Shown here: piece after piece, positions 7,515-15,679 of the stretch | Position numbering within the stretch: position 1 is the first letter of the stretch | Layout: every line of letters begins with the position of its first letter | From: an uncultured Campylobacter sp. | GTDB taxonomy: Bacteria; Campylobacterota; Campylobacteria; Campylobacterales; Campylobacteraceae | Assembly (NCBI RefSeq): GCF_905373215.1 | Contig: NZ_CAJPRT010000002.1 | Span: 62,001-126,000, forward strand | Length of the DNA: 64,000 nt | Reading direction: 5' to 3' | The notes under the pieces: model-generated | Databases searched by the model: none | What the model was told of the DNA's origin: nothing | The model's input: only the letters and a program-made list of their open reading frames with translations | Translations under genes and position numbers: made by a program

Positions 7515-8398
7515 AGTGCGTCTCCTTGATCGCCGCCGCTTTGTTTGTCCGTATCACGCCCGCTTTTTTTGCCGCCTCGATTATTATGCTCGCTTTTTGT
7601 GCTGCCCCGCGCCCGTCCGCCGCCATTTCTTGAGCCTTTTTTGCCGTTCTGAGCACAGTTCGCGCCGTTTTGTGCGTCGCTAGCGCATGCTGTTTGCTCG
7701 CTATTTGTTGCGCTAGTGCCGTGCGAGGCGCCGTTTTGTAAAAGCTCGAGCGCGATTTGCGCGCATTTTTGCTCGGCCTCCTTTTTGCTCGCTCCCACGG
7801 CGGATGAGAGCCGCCTGCCGCCAATAAGCGCCGCCATTTCGAAGCTTTTTTTGTGATCAGGGCCGCTCGAGCCTAAAAGGACGTATTCGGGCGTGACGCC
7901 GAATTTTGCCTGCGTGAGCTCTTGCAGCGCGGTTTTGTAGTCTCGCACGAGCTCGTTAAAGCTGATGCGCGGATAGAGGATTTCTAAAATTGCAGTCGCG
8001 ATGCGGGCGGTGTTTTGCAGCCCGCTCTCAAGATAGACGGCGCCCATTATCGCCTCAAAGGCGTCCGAAAGCAGCGAGGGCTTCTCTCGCCCACCATTGC
8101 GCTCCTCAGACAGCGACATATTCAGGTTCTCGCCGATGCCCAAAAATTTTGCAAATTTAGAAAAGCTGCTTTCGTTCACGAGTGCGGCGCGCAGCTTGCT
8201 CAGATCGCCCTCGTCGCTACTAAATTTTTTGAAAAGATACTCGCCCACGATCAGATCCATCACCGCATCGCCTAAAAATTCCAGCCTCTCATTGTTGTGC
8301 CCGTTTTTGGCGCTTTTGTGCGTAAGAGCGATCTTGAGGTGGGTTAAATTTTTAAATTTATAGCCAAGTTTTTCTTGTAATTTTTCTAAATTTTGCAT
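7511..8398 (-). CDS. rnc: Ribonuclease III with a long C-terminal basic tail
   Basis: Endoribonuclease for double-stranded RNA (rRNA and mRNA processing, antisense duplexes). The ATG at 8398 has AAAGG upstream; a TTG two codons earlier is less likely. The catalytic domain has the signature NERLEFLGDAV (37-47) and the second acidic cluster DAFEAIMGAVYLE. The dsRNA-binding domain runs from DYKTALQELTQAKFG to GASKKEAEQKCAQIALELL (about 150-222). The family usually ends here. This protein continues ~70 residues with Gly/Asn/Ser/Lys/Arg-rich sequence (GKKGSRNGGGRARGSTKSEH and similar), a disordered, positively charged tail that could add RNA affinity. It overlaps aroC by 4 nt. Identification is certain; tail function is inference. 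Confidence 0.96.
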   Translation of the reverse strand: MQNLEKLQEKLGYKFKNLTHLKIALTHKSAKNGHNNERLEFLGDAVMDLIVGEYLFKKFSSDEGDLSKLRAALVNESSFSKFAKFLGIGENLNMSLSEERNGGREKPSLLSDAFEAIMGAVYLESGLQNTARIATAILEILYPRISFNELVRDYKTALQELTQAKFGVTPEYVLLGSSGPDHKKSFEMAALIGGRRLSSAVGASKKEAEQKCAQIALELLQNGASHGTSATNSEQTACASDAQNGANCAQNGKKGSRNGGGRARGSTKSEHNNRGGKKSGRDTDKQSGGDQGDAL

Positions 8399-8835
8399 TA
8401 TCAACCTTTTTATAAAATTCTACGAAATCCGCGGCGGCTCGCACGCAAACGGCATCCGGTGCGAACAAAACCTGCGCAAACGAAACGAACGCGAGCGCAG
8501 GTATAGCCCGCGCTAAATTTGTACTAATGCGCCGAATAAAACGCACTGACGCCGATCTGCGACGAATAAAATTTAAACGTGCCCGCTAATCCTAACGCAA
8601 ATCGTGCCGAAGCACACTTGCCGCAAACGAAGTCCTCGCCAAAAATAGACCCGTCGCGAATAGAGTCGCGCCAAAGCCTGCTCACTGCTAACGAAATCTT
8701 CGCTAAGGCTCGATTACGTGAACGAACGCGCTAAACCGGCGGCGATAAAATTTACGCCGAAGCAGCTCTGCGTGCAAAGCAAACGCGGGTAAATCTATGC
8801 TAAATCCGCGTAACCGCAAGCTTCGCCGTAGAATT
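8399..8835. other. Non-coding gap of 437 bp between rnhA and rnc
   Basis: Both flanking genes are on the minus strand, so this is the 3' flank of rnhA and the 5' flank of rnc. In C. jejuni these genes are adjacent, so the gap is an expansion. I find no gene, RNA or hairpin with a T-run. Short alternating TTCGC/GCGAA and AAATTT words dominate. Confidence 0.5.
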
Positions 8836-9258
8836 TCATCCCTTTATCGCTTCTGCGGCCGCGCGAGCCATAGCGTCGCACTCCTCGTTTTGCGGATGAC
8901 CCGCATGTCCCTTGACCCAGGAGGCCTTAATCTCGTGAGGCGCTGCCGCCGCAAGGTATCTTCGCCACAGATCCGCGTTTTTTTTGCCCTTAAAATCGGT
9001 AACGACCCACTTTGCGAGCCAGGAATTTATCGCTTTAACGACATATTCGCTGTCGGTAAAAAGCTCGACGCAGCAAGGCTGCTTAAGCGCGCTAAGCCCC
9101 ATTATAGCGGCCGTTAGCTCCATTTGATTATTCGTCGTCATCGCCTCTGCGCCGCTTGCCTTTTTTATCGCGTTGCCGTATTGCAGTATGTAAGCCCAGC
9201 CGCCTGCTCCGGGGTTTCCGAGGCAGCTGCCGTCGCTAAAAAGTTTGACCGATTTCAC
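8836..9258 (-). CDS. rnhA: Ribonuclease HI
   Basis: 140 residues; cleaves the RNA strand of RNA-DNA hybrids. Active-site acids are visible: D in LFSDGSCLGNPG (D9), E in MELTAA (E47), D in LFTDSEYV (D68) and the late D in NEECDAMAR. The loop His is in VKGHAGHPQNE. The start is GTG at 9258 with GGAG upstream. The first 23 bases overlap the 3' end of the TPR gene, consistent with an operon TPR gene - rnhA. Same neighbourhood as in C. jejuni. Certain. Confidence 0.96.
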   Translation of the reverse strand: MKSVKLFSDGSCLGNPGAGGWAYILQYGNAIKKASGAEAMTTNNQMELTAAIMGLSALKQPCCVELFTDSEYVVKAINSWLAKWVVTDFKGKKNADLWRRYLAAAAPHEIKASWVKGHAGHPQNEECDAMARAAAEAIKG

Positions 9259-10261
9259 CGGTTTTCTCCGAAATTTGCGCCCTGATCTCCATGCTGCCTA
9301 GCTCGTAGCAGACTGGGCAGCGGTGCGAGAAAAGCCCCACCGAGCTTTTGCACTTCGCGCAGGTGTAGCTAAAGCTAAGCCCCGCGTCTTCAAAGCCCGC
9401 GTCTTTCATAGCCATAAGCGCGTTGATCTCAAAAATTTTACTCGCGCTCTGCGGCTTTTGATCGCTTTTTCCAAGCGCGTAAAAAAGCGCGTTGTACTCC
9501 GCATCCTGCGTATTTACCGCTGCAGGGAAATCATAGATCAGATCGATCGCCTGCTCGATCGGCGGGAAGCGATCGAAACCCTCCATAGGCTCTTTGTTTT
9601 TGATAAAAAGCTCCATGCAGAACCGCCCTGCGCCTTTGAAGTTTAGCTTTGAAATTTTAGCGATTTTCTTGTTAAACGGCGTATTGGCGTCGTTTGCGAT
9701 AATTTGCGCGCGCTCGAACTGGCTTTGAGCATATACTTCGGCGTCCTGTTCGCGCAGCGCGTCAAGCACTTCAAGCGCCTCATTAAAGCGCTTCAGCCGC
9801 TCATAAATCACCGTAAGATGCGTAAGAGCCTCTTTGTTTCTCGGGCGTAGCTTCAGCGCCTGCAAAAACACCTCTTCGGCGCGTCCCAAAAAGCCCGCTT
9901 TGAAATATACGATACCGAGATTGGTGAGGATAAACTCCCTCTGTACGCCGCCGCTAGCCTTGCCTAGCGCGATTAGATAAATTTCTATCGCGCGCTCGAA
10001 GTCGCCGCTTTTGACGAAAGAGCTAGCCAAAATTCCAAGCGTCGGGATATCAATTTGCGGGCTTGCCAAAAGCTGTCTGTGCTCCGAGCTAAGCGCATCT
10101 AGAGTGTCAAATTTTTTGATAAAATTCTCTAGGCTCTGCCTCTCGTTTTTTTTAGAAAAAACTCCCCAAATGTAGCTTAGAATCGACACCAGTAAGATTA
10201 TGCTTATTAGCATGATAAGCCCGAAAATCGGGTCGCGATCGTCTAAGAAAAAATTATCCAA
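9236..10261 (-). CDS. Membrane-anchored TPR protein with C-terminal zinc ribbon (LapB/YciM-like)
   Basis: One N-terminal TM helix (GLIMLISIILLVSILSYIW) is followed by tetratricopeptide repeats (for example SFVKSGDFERAIEIYLIAL, GIVYFKAGFLGRAEEVFLQAL, TVIYERLKRFNEALEVL) and a C-terminal four-Cys ribbon, CAKCKSS...HRCPVC. This order (TM, TPRs, rubredoxin-like ribbon) is that of LapB, which controls LpxC turnover and LPS synthesis in E. coli. Whether the Campylobacter protein does the same is inference. I place the start at TTG 10261, with GAGG 6 nt upstream. A TTG at 10291 in the same frame falls inside the predicted -10 box and has no RBS. It overlaps rnhA by 23 nt. Confidence 0.75.
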   Translation of the reverse strand: MDNFFLDDRDPIFGLIMLISIILLVSILSYIWGVFSKKNERQSLENFIKKFDTLDALSSEHRQLLASPQIDIPTLGILASSFVKSGDFERAIEIYLIALGKASGGVQREFILTNLGIVYFKAGFLGRAEEVFLQALKLRPRNKEALTHLTVIYERLKRFNEALEVLDALREQDAEVYAQSQFERAQIIANDANTPFNKKIAKISKLNFKGAGRFCMELFIKNKEPMEGFDRFPPIEQAIDLIYDFPAAVNTQDAEYNALFYALGKSDQKPQSASKIFEINALMAMKDAGFEDAGLSFSYTCAKCKSSVGLFSHRCPVCYELGSMEIRAQISEKTGEIGQTF

Positions 10262-10290
10262 ATCAAACCTCGTCGCAAAAATAAAGGGCA

Positions 10291-10314
10291 ATTATAGCAA
10301 AGTGCGGGTATAAT
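10291..10314. promoter_or_regulatory. Divergent promoters between the TPR gene and dnaG
   Basis: A perfect TATAAT on the plus strand (10309-10314) faces dnaG, and one on the minus strand (10296-10291) faces the TPR gene; they are 12 bp apart. The plus box ends 7 nt before the dnaG ATG, so transcription would start at or next to the start codon. Campylobacter sigma-70 promoters rely mainly on the -10 box, so the absence of a -35 is not a concern. Confidence 0.7.
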
Positions 10315-10321
10315 TTCGCTT

Positions 10322-12409
10322 ATGATTAAAAACGAAAGCATAGAAAATCTGCTGGCCACCGTAGATATCGTAGACGTCGTAGAAAAATATGTCCCGCTTA
10401 AGCGCAGCGGTGCAAATTTTGTAGGCGTCTGCCCTTTCCACGACGATTCGCACCCGAGCATGAGCGTGAGCTCCAAGCTTGGAATTTTTCACTGCTTTTC
10501 GTGCAAAGCGGGCGGCAACGCGATTAAATTTATCCAAGATTACGAAAAGATAAGCTTTCCAGAAGCGGTCGAAAAGCTTGCGGGGATGTATAATTTCGCG
10601 CTGCAATACACCGGCGCTAAGGTGCAGGAGCGCAGCGAAGAGAAGAAGGTGCTCGGGATTTTAAACGCCTACTACCAAAGCTGCCTTTATCAAAATCCCG
10701 CTGCCGTGAAATACCTGTACGATCGCGGACTGAGCGAACAAAGCATTCGCAAATTCGGTCTTGGCTACGCAGGAGCTAGCGCGCAGACGATCAGAGTTTT
10801 GCAAAACGAAGAAATTCCGCCGCAAGACGCGCTAAATGCGGGTGCGGTGAAGCAAAACGAGCGCGGGCTTTATGCTAGCTTCATTGAGCGGATCACCTTT
10901 CCGATCTACAACCACGCGAGCAAGCTTGTGGGCTTCGGCGGCCGCACGATAAGCGATAACCCGGCTAAATACGTCAATTCGCCGCAGTGCGCGCTGTTTG
11001 ACAAATCTAAAATTTTCTACGCATTCGATCTTGCGAAAAAAAGTGCGATCGCCAAAAAAACCCTCATCATCACCGAGGGCTACATGGACGTCATCATGCT
11101 GCATCAAGCGGGCATAGACAACGCCGTAGCGGTGCTCGGCACGGCGCTGACACCCGCTCATCTGCCACTTATAAAGCGCGCGGAGCTTAACGTCGTGCTT
11201 AGCTTCGACGGCGACGCCGCGGGCATCAATGCGGCGATAAAATCGGCGCGGCTTTTGTGTCTGAATAAGATCGACTCAAGCGTCGCTATAATCGGCGGCG
11301 GTGCCGATCCTGCGGATATGATTGCGGCGGGCAAGGTGCGCGAGCTAGAGCAAATTTATGCTAGCGGCATGGAGAGCGGGGAGTTTCTGATCCGAAGAAT
11401 CGCTAAAAAATACGACCTCGCCCGCCCCGTGCAAAAAGAAGCGGCGCTAAATGAGATCAAAGAATTTACCGCAGCGCTCGGCCCCGTGCTAGCCGAGTCC
11501 TATCAGAGCCTAGTGGCGCAAATTTTAAACGTCTCGCCCGCTTCGTTCAATCTCGCTCACGGCGGTAAAAATTTCGGCGCGGGCTTTGAGGAGCGAAATT
11601 TTAACGAGGGCGGGAGCTTCGGCTCTCGCGATTTCGGCTCTTACGAAGGGCGCGGCGCAGACGGTAGGGGCGGTGCGAGCGGGAGCTTAAACGGCGGAAA
11701 TTTTGTTCGCGCGCAAAACACGGCGCGCTACGAAAGCTCTGCGCCGCCTGCGGCTTCGGCGAGGCTCGGGCGGACGCTACTGCGCCGCAAGGAGATCGCG
11801 GAGCTTCAGATTATAAAATCGATGCTGCTCGATGGCGAGATGGCACAGCTCGGGCTCGGCTGCTTGGAGCGGCGCGATTTTCGCATGCACGGCGATATTT
11901 TCGAGGCGTTTTTGGCTTTCGCTCGCAGCGACGGAAATTTTAAAAATTTCATCGCGGGCGAGGACGGCAATGTAGACAGCGCTTCTAAAAATTTTACTGC
12001 AGGCGGCGCGGGAGAAATTATCCGGGGCGAGAGCGTAAATTTAAAAAGCAGCGAGAATTTTATCGGGCAAGCCTCCGCAGGCGCCGTAAATTTAAAAGGC
12101 TCTTCCGCGCAGCAGGGCGCAAACAGCGGCGAGAAGCAAGAAGTAAACAACGTCGCAAAGCAAGGCGAAAAGAAAGCCGCAGCTCAAAATGCTCAAAACG
12201 CCGAAAGCGAAGCCCGCGAAAATCTGCGCGCGCTTGCGCTGGATGATGAAATTTTGCCGATTGGCGGCGCGGCGCTTTTTAACGACGCGTGCAAAATTTT
12301 ACGCCGCAACGCCCTGCAAGATCTGATGCAAAAGCTCAAAAACTCCGACGCGCCCGACAAGATCGAGCGGATCTTGGAGTATCAAAAAAAGATCAATCAA
12401 CTCAAGTAA
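10322..12409 (+). CDS. dnaG: DNA primase with expanded low-complexity linkers
   Basis: Makes RNA primers at the replication fork together with DnaB. 695 residues, about 90-110 longer than usual. Zinc-binding CHC2 domain: CPFHDDSHPSM...FHCFSCKAGG (about 39-67). The RNA polymerase core contains the Toprim acidic motif LIITEGYMDVIMLHQAG (about 248-264) and the second acidic motif SFDGDAAG. The C-terminal DnaB-interacting helices are interrupted. Residues ~412-485 are Gly/Ser/Phe/Asn-rich (NFGAGFEERNFNEGGSFGS...), and ~536-630 are Ala/Asn/Gly/Lys-rich, both tied to AAATTT words in the DNA. The reading frame is intact and ends in a normal helix (LQDLMQKLKNSDAPDKIERILEY). No Shine-Dalgarno precedes the ATG, and the -10 box sits 7 nt upstream: a candidate leaderless mRNA. 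Confidence 0.95.
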   Translation: MIKNESIENLLATVDIVDVVEKYVPLKRSGANFVGVCPFHDDSHPSMSVSSKLGIFHCFSCKAGGNAIKFIQDYEKISFPEAVEKLAGMYNFALQYTGAKVQERSEEKKVLGILNAYYQSCLYQNPAAVKYLYDRGLSEQSIRKFGLGYAGASAQTIRVLQNEEIPPQDALNAGAVKQNERGLYASFIERITFPIYNHASKLVGFGGRTISDNPAKYVNSPQCALFDKSKIFYAFDLAKKSAIAKKTLIITEGYMDVIMLHQAGIDNAVAVLGTALTPAHLPLIKRAELNVVLSFDGDAAGINAAIKSARLLCLNKIDSSVAIIGGGADPADMIAAGKVRELEQIYASGMESGEFLIRRIAKKYDLARPVQKEAALNEIKEFTAALGPVLAESYQSLVAQILNVSPASFNLAHGGKNFGAGFEERNFNEGGSFGSRDFGSYEGRGADGRGGASGSLNGGNFVRAQNTARYESSAPPAASARLGRTLLRRKEIAELQIIKSMLLDGEMAQLGLGCLERRDFRMHGDIFEAFLAFARSDGNFKNFIAGEDGNVDSASKNFTAGGAGEIIRGESVNLKSSENFIGQASAGAVNLKGSSAQQGANSGEKQEVNNVAKQGEKKAAAQNAQNAESEARENLRALALDDEILPIGGAALFNDACKILRRNALQDLMQKLKNSDAPDKIERILEYQKKINQLK

Positions 12410-12418
12410 AGGAACGAA

Positions 12419-13402
12419 ATGAAGGCATTGGCGCTCTTTAGCGGCGGGCTTGACTCCATGCTCGCGATCAAACTCATCGTCTCGCAAGGCATCGAAGTGC
12501 TCGCGCTGAATATGGATATCGGATTTAGCGGCAAGGACGATAAGGGCGAGATCATGCGCCGCAGAGCCGCAGCCGCGGGGGCGGATTTTAAAAGCGTCGA
12601 TATCAGAAGCGAGTATCTGCGGCAGGTGCTTTTCGAGCCCAAATACGGCTACGGCAAGCACTTCAACCCCTGCATCGACTGCCACGGATATATGTTTAAG
12701 ACCGCGCTTGCGATGCTGCAAAGCGAAGGGGCGAGCTTCATCATCACGGGCGAGGTGCTCGGACAGCGCCCGATGAGCCAGCGCGCGCAAGCTCTAGCTC
12801 AGGTCGGCGGGCTTAGCGGCGATGAGGAGGGGTTGATCCTGCGTCCGCTGTGCGCGAAGCTGCTGCCGCCCACGACGCCCGAGATCAAGGGCTGGGTAGA
12901 TAGGGGCGCGCTGCTTGACATCAGCGGGCGCGGGCGCACTAAGCAGATGCAGCTCGCGGCAGAGTTTGGTTTTGAGGATTACGAAACGCCAGCGGGAGGC
13001 TGTCTACTGACCGTGCAGAGCTTTAGCGAGCGGATCAAGGATGCGGTAAAATTTGAAAAGATCGAAACGCCTGAGGACGCTAAAATTTTAAAATTTGGAC
13101 GCCATCTGCGCTTGCCGGGCGGCGCCAAGCTCATAATCGGACGCGACGAGAGCGACAACAAAAAGCTTGCCGCAGTGCAAAATCCGAAATTTAGCGAGAT
13201 AAAATTTAAAGACGACGTCGTGGGCGCGCTAAGCCTGCTAAGTAGGGGCGCGAGCGAGGCGGATAGAGAACTTGCGGCGAGGCTGGCGCTGACCTACGCC
13301 AAAACGGACGCCACGCGCCGCTACGCCCTGCTCATAGAGGGCAGCGAGCTGAGCGCAAGCCCCTTTGAGAGCAAGGATGCTGCGCGCGAGTATTTTGTGT
13401 AA
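12419..13402 (+). CDS. PP-loop ATPase, MnmA/ThiI-like, with C-terminal NFACT-R-like domain
   Basis: 327 residues. The N-terminus has the adenylating PP-loop SGGLDSMLA (8-16) typical of tRNA-thiolation enzymes and argininosuccinate synthase. Cys residues in NPCIDCH (about 82-88) and AGGCLLT are placed like the catalytic or metal-binding Cys of this family. ITGEVLGQRPMSQR is a conserved block of the PP-loop family often labelled 'argininosuccinate synthase domain protein' in Campylobacter. The C-terminal HLRLPGGAKLIIGRDESDN resembles the DUF814/NFACT-R fold. The likely role is sulfur or adenylate chemistry on tRNA, but the substrate is unproven. RBS AAAGGAA lies before the ATG, 9 nt after the dnaG stop, so it is probably cotranscribed with dnaG. 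Confidence 0.8.
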   Translation: MKALALFSGGLDSMLAIKLIVSQGIEVLALNMDIGFSGKDDKGEIMRRRAAAAGADFKSVDIRSEYLRQVLFEPKYGYGKHFNPCIDCHGYMFKTALAMLQSEGASFIITGEVLGQRPMSQRAQALAQVGGLSGDEEGLILRPLCAKLLPPTTPEIKGWVDRGALLDISGRGRTKQMQLAAEFGFEDYETPAGGCLLTVQSFSERIKDAVKFEKIETPEDAKILKFGRHLRLPGGAKLIIGRDESDNKKLAAVQNPKFSEIKFKDDVVGALSLLSRGASEADRELAARLALTYAKTDATRRYALLIEGSELSASPFESKDAAREYFV

Positions 13403-13641
13403 AATCTAAACCGCCTCAAGGTTGTATTTAATAGACATAAAAACGATGCATAAGCGCAACGAGCTACGATAGCAGATACAAGAGTAAAATTTAAAACGGC
13501 GGCGGTTGAAGCGAGCCGAAAAAGCGGGCGCCGCGAACTAAATTCGGCTATCGCAAGAGCCAAATAGGCATAAATTTAAAAGTGAGAGCCGTTAAATTTA
13601 AAAGCAAAAACGAGCAAATTTTATAAGCTTAAGGAGCGTTT
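13403..13641. other. Gap of 239 bp before a broken gene
   Basis: AT-rich 3' flank of the PP-loop gene. No gene, hairpin or clear -10 box stands out. The right end has AAGGAG before the ATG at 13642, showing the broken gene once had a normal start. Confidence 0.4.
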
Positions 13642-14195
13642 ATGGAGTATTTCAAGCCGTTTTTTGTAAAGATCGCAGGTCGCGCCAGAGAGGGCGACCA
13701 TACGAGCGCGCATGATCAGATCATCGCGCCGCTACTGCAAAATGCGCTCGCCGCCTATGTCTATAACGGCCGCAAAGATAGCATCGTGGGGGCATTCGGT
13801 AGCGTAGAGCATCCGCCAAACTTAAACGAGTTTAGTTTTCTCGTGCGCGAGCGGGGAAATTTCGCCTCGATCTTTCGCGCGAATGCGTAAACGGCGCCGA
13901 GATCTTTTGGAACGCCTGCAGTTTTAGGCGCGGCTCGGTTATTATTTTATTGAACGGAGAGTTTGATCCGGCGCCTATTTTGCGCCGCTGCGCCGAGATA
14001 AGCATAGACGAGACGCCAAATATGGGCAACAACCCCTCGGCAACCAAACTTGCCAAGCGTGCGATGAGCGAGGGGCGGATCGCCGTGCTTTTTAGCGCTT
14101 CGAATGGGATAGAGTGAATGGATATCTATGCGCCAGGTGCCGTGCAGGATAAAATTTTAAAACTTGCGGATGAGATAAATCCAAATTTAGATTAA
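13642..14195 (+). pseudogene. Frameshifted, interrupted gene of unknown family
   Basis: A good RBS (AAGGAG) precedes ATG 13642. The first frame codes protein-like sequence (MEYFKPFFVKIAGRAREGDH ... AFGSVEHPPNLNEFSFLVRE) and then runs into a stop at 13888. From about 13855 a different frame continues in the same style (LDLSRECVNGAEIFWNACSF...ISIDETPNMGNNPSATKLAKRAMSEGRIAVLFSASNGIE) to TGA at 14115. An in-frame ATG directly after that stop opens 25 more codons (MDIYAPGAVQDKILKLADEI...) to TAA at 14193. This is best read as one former gene of ~180 codons with a frameshift near 13855 and a nonsense codon at 14115. A sequencing error could explain the frameshift but not both. I do not recognise the protein. 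Confidence 0.6.
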
Positions 14196-14326
14196 AATTT
14201 GGCGCCAACCTCGACTTGCGACGAGAAATTTAAAAGCCGAGCTCTGCATTAAATTTCACGCTGGATGGCATTATGCGCCCCTGTGCGTGCAAACAAAAAC
14301 AGAGGTCGCGAAAATAGATTTCGCAC

Positions 14327-15679
14327 CTATCGCCCTCTTCTTCTTGCCAAAAGATAAAACAAAATGATCGCTACCAAAACCACCGCGATTGCGGTGTAAA
14401 TTTTACCCATGCCGCCGTAGCTTTTGGAGTCGTCGCTTAAATACAGATTTATTATCGCGCCGTTGTCCGTTGAAATTTCAAGCTTCGCGCCCTTTGCGCC
14501 GTTTAGCTTTACGCGCAGCATATTCGCCGCGGGGCTTGAAATCTCGGGCTTATCCATAAAAGAGTAGCTGGTTTTGTAGCTTTTCATCAAATCGTTGCAG
14601 TCTTTGGGAGCTACGAATATATCGTAAAACGCGCCGTTTTTCACGCTCAGATTTTCTCCGCCTTGCACGACGAAGTATCTAAATTTAGGCGCCTGCGTGA
14701 TAAACTCCCACCGCAGCGTCTTTTGCTTCCCGCCCTGCTCGTAATTAAACTCTGCGCCGTATTTGTAGTCGAATTTAAAAACCTCTCTGCTGAAAAGCAC
14801 GAACTGCCTGTCACTCAAAATCGCGTTAGGATCGGAGCTTTTGTCTAAAATTTTAACGTTTTGAAGCTCCCTGCCGCCTTCGTAAATTTTAAAACTTTTC
14901 ATCGTTACGGGCGGCTGGGCGGAATCAAACTCCACGCTTACAGGATTTGCGGTGATTTTGCACTCTGGCATGGGATTTGGAATTTCATTGCTGAAAAACG
15001 CAAGCGCGGGCTCGTCGTTCGGGTAATAGACGTAAGGGCGCGAGTTTAGCGCGGTGGCGCTTTTAAACTTATCCTCCCTCATCCGTAGCGTTTCGTTTTT
15101 ACACATCCCCAGTAGAAATTTGCCGCTTCCTTCGTCGTTTAAATTCTGCGAGCAAAAGGCGTTTAGGCGCGAATTTCCCATCTCAAAAACGTAGCTGCTT
15201 TTTTTGCCGTGCTCAAAATAGCCGATGCCGATCTCGTCCGAGGCAAAATCCAAAAATGCAAATCTATGGTAAATCGCGCTGAGTAGCCCGTCAATCGCGC
15301 TTTTAAGATCGCTTGAGTTATAGGATAAATTTTCCCGTACTGCGGCATTATAGCCTGCGTAAAAAGCGCGCTTTGACGGATTTTCGCCCGTAAAATTCGG
15401 CTTGCCCGGGCTCTCGTCGTGCGACATCGCCTCGTTTGCGACGACATATTTTGCGTGATTAAGCGCGGAGGTGTTTAAAATTTCATTCTGCGCAAGCTGA
15501 TTTAGCCCTGACTTTGCGCGCACATTGTTGATGTAGCTTAGCGGATCGTCGTAAAAGGAAAAGCCGCTCATCGCAACGAGCGGCTGTTTTAAATTTGAGG
15601 GGGTATCTTCGCATGCGGCAAAAAGCGCGCAGATCGCCCCGAGGCCCAGGAGCCTAAGCCGTAGGGCCTGCTTTAGCAA
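14327..15679 (-). CDS. CAP-domain (SCP/PR-1) lipoprotein with C-terminal membrane anchor
   Basis: 450 residues. Lipoprotein signal with lipobox LFAAC (Cys at about 22). The CAP domain follows (about 40-190): YINNVRAKSGLNQL, ALNHAKYVV, MSHDE, GENPS, VRENLSY and YHRFAFLDFASDEIGIGY are its classic blocks, including the metal-site-type His/Glu pair. A beta-rich middle region follows, and the protein ends with a single TM helix (IYTAIAVVLVAIILFYLL) and ARRRGR, preceded by YGGMG. CAP proteins act outside the cell; several bind lipids, glycans or metals. TTG start at 15679 with AGAGGGGG 6 nt upstream, overlapping the pckA end by 26 nt, so the two are coupled. The lipid anchor plus C-terminal TM is unusual. 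Confidence 0.8.
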   Translation of the reverse strand: MLKQALRLRLLGLGAICALFAACEDTPSNLKQPLVAMSGFSFYDDPLSYINNVRAKSGLNQLAQNEILNTSALNHAKYVVANEAMSHDESPGKPNFTGENPSKRAFYAGYNAAVRENLSYNSSDLKSAIDGLLSAIYHRFAFLDFASDEIGIGYFEHGKKSSYVFEMGNSRLNAFCSQNLNDEGSGKFLLGMCKNETLRMREDKFKSATALNSRPYVYYPNDEPALAFFSNEIPNPMPECKITANPVSVEFDSAQPPVTMKSFKIYEGGRELQNVKILDKSSDPNAILSDRQFVLFSREVFKFDYKYGAEFNYEQGGKQKTLRWEFITQAPKFRYFVVQGGENLSVKNGAFYDIFVAPKDCNDLMKSYKTSYSFMDKPEISSPAANMLRVKLNGAKGAKLEISTDNGAIINLYLSDDSKSYGGMGKIYTAIAVVLVAIILFYLLARRRGR

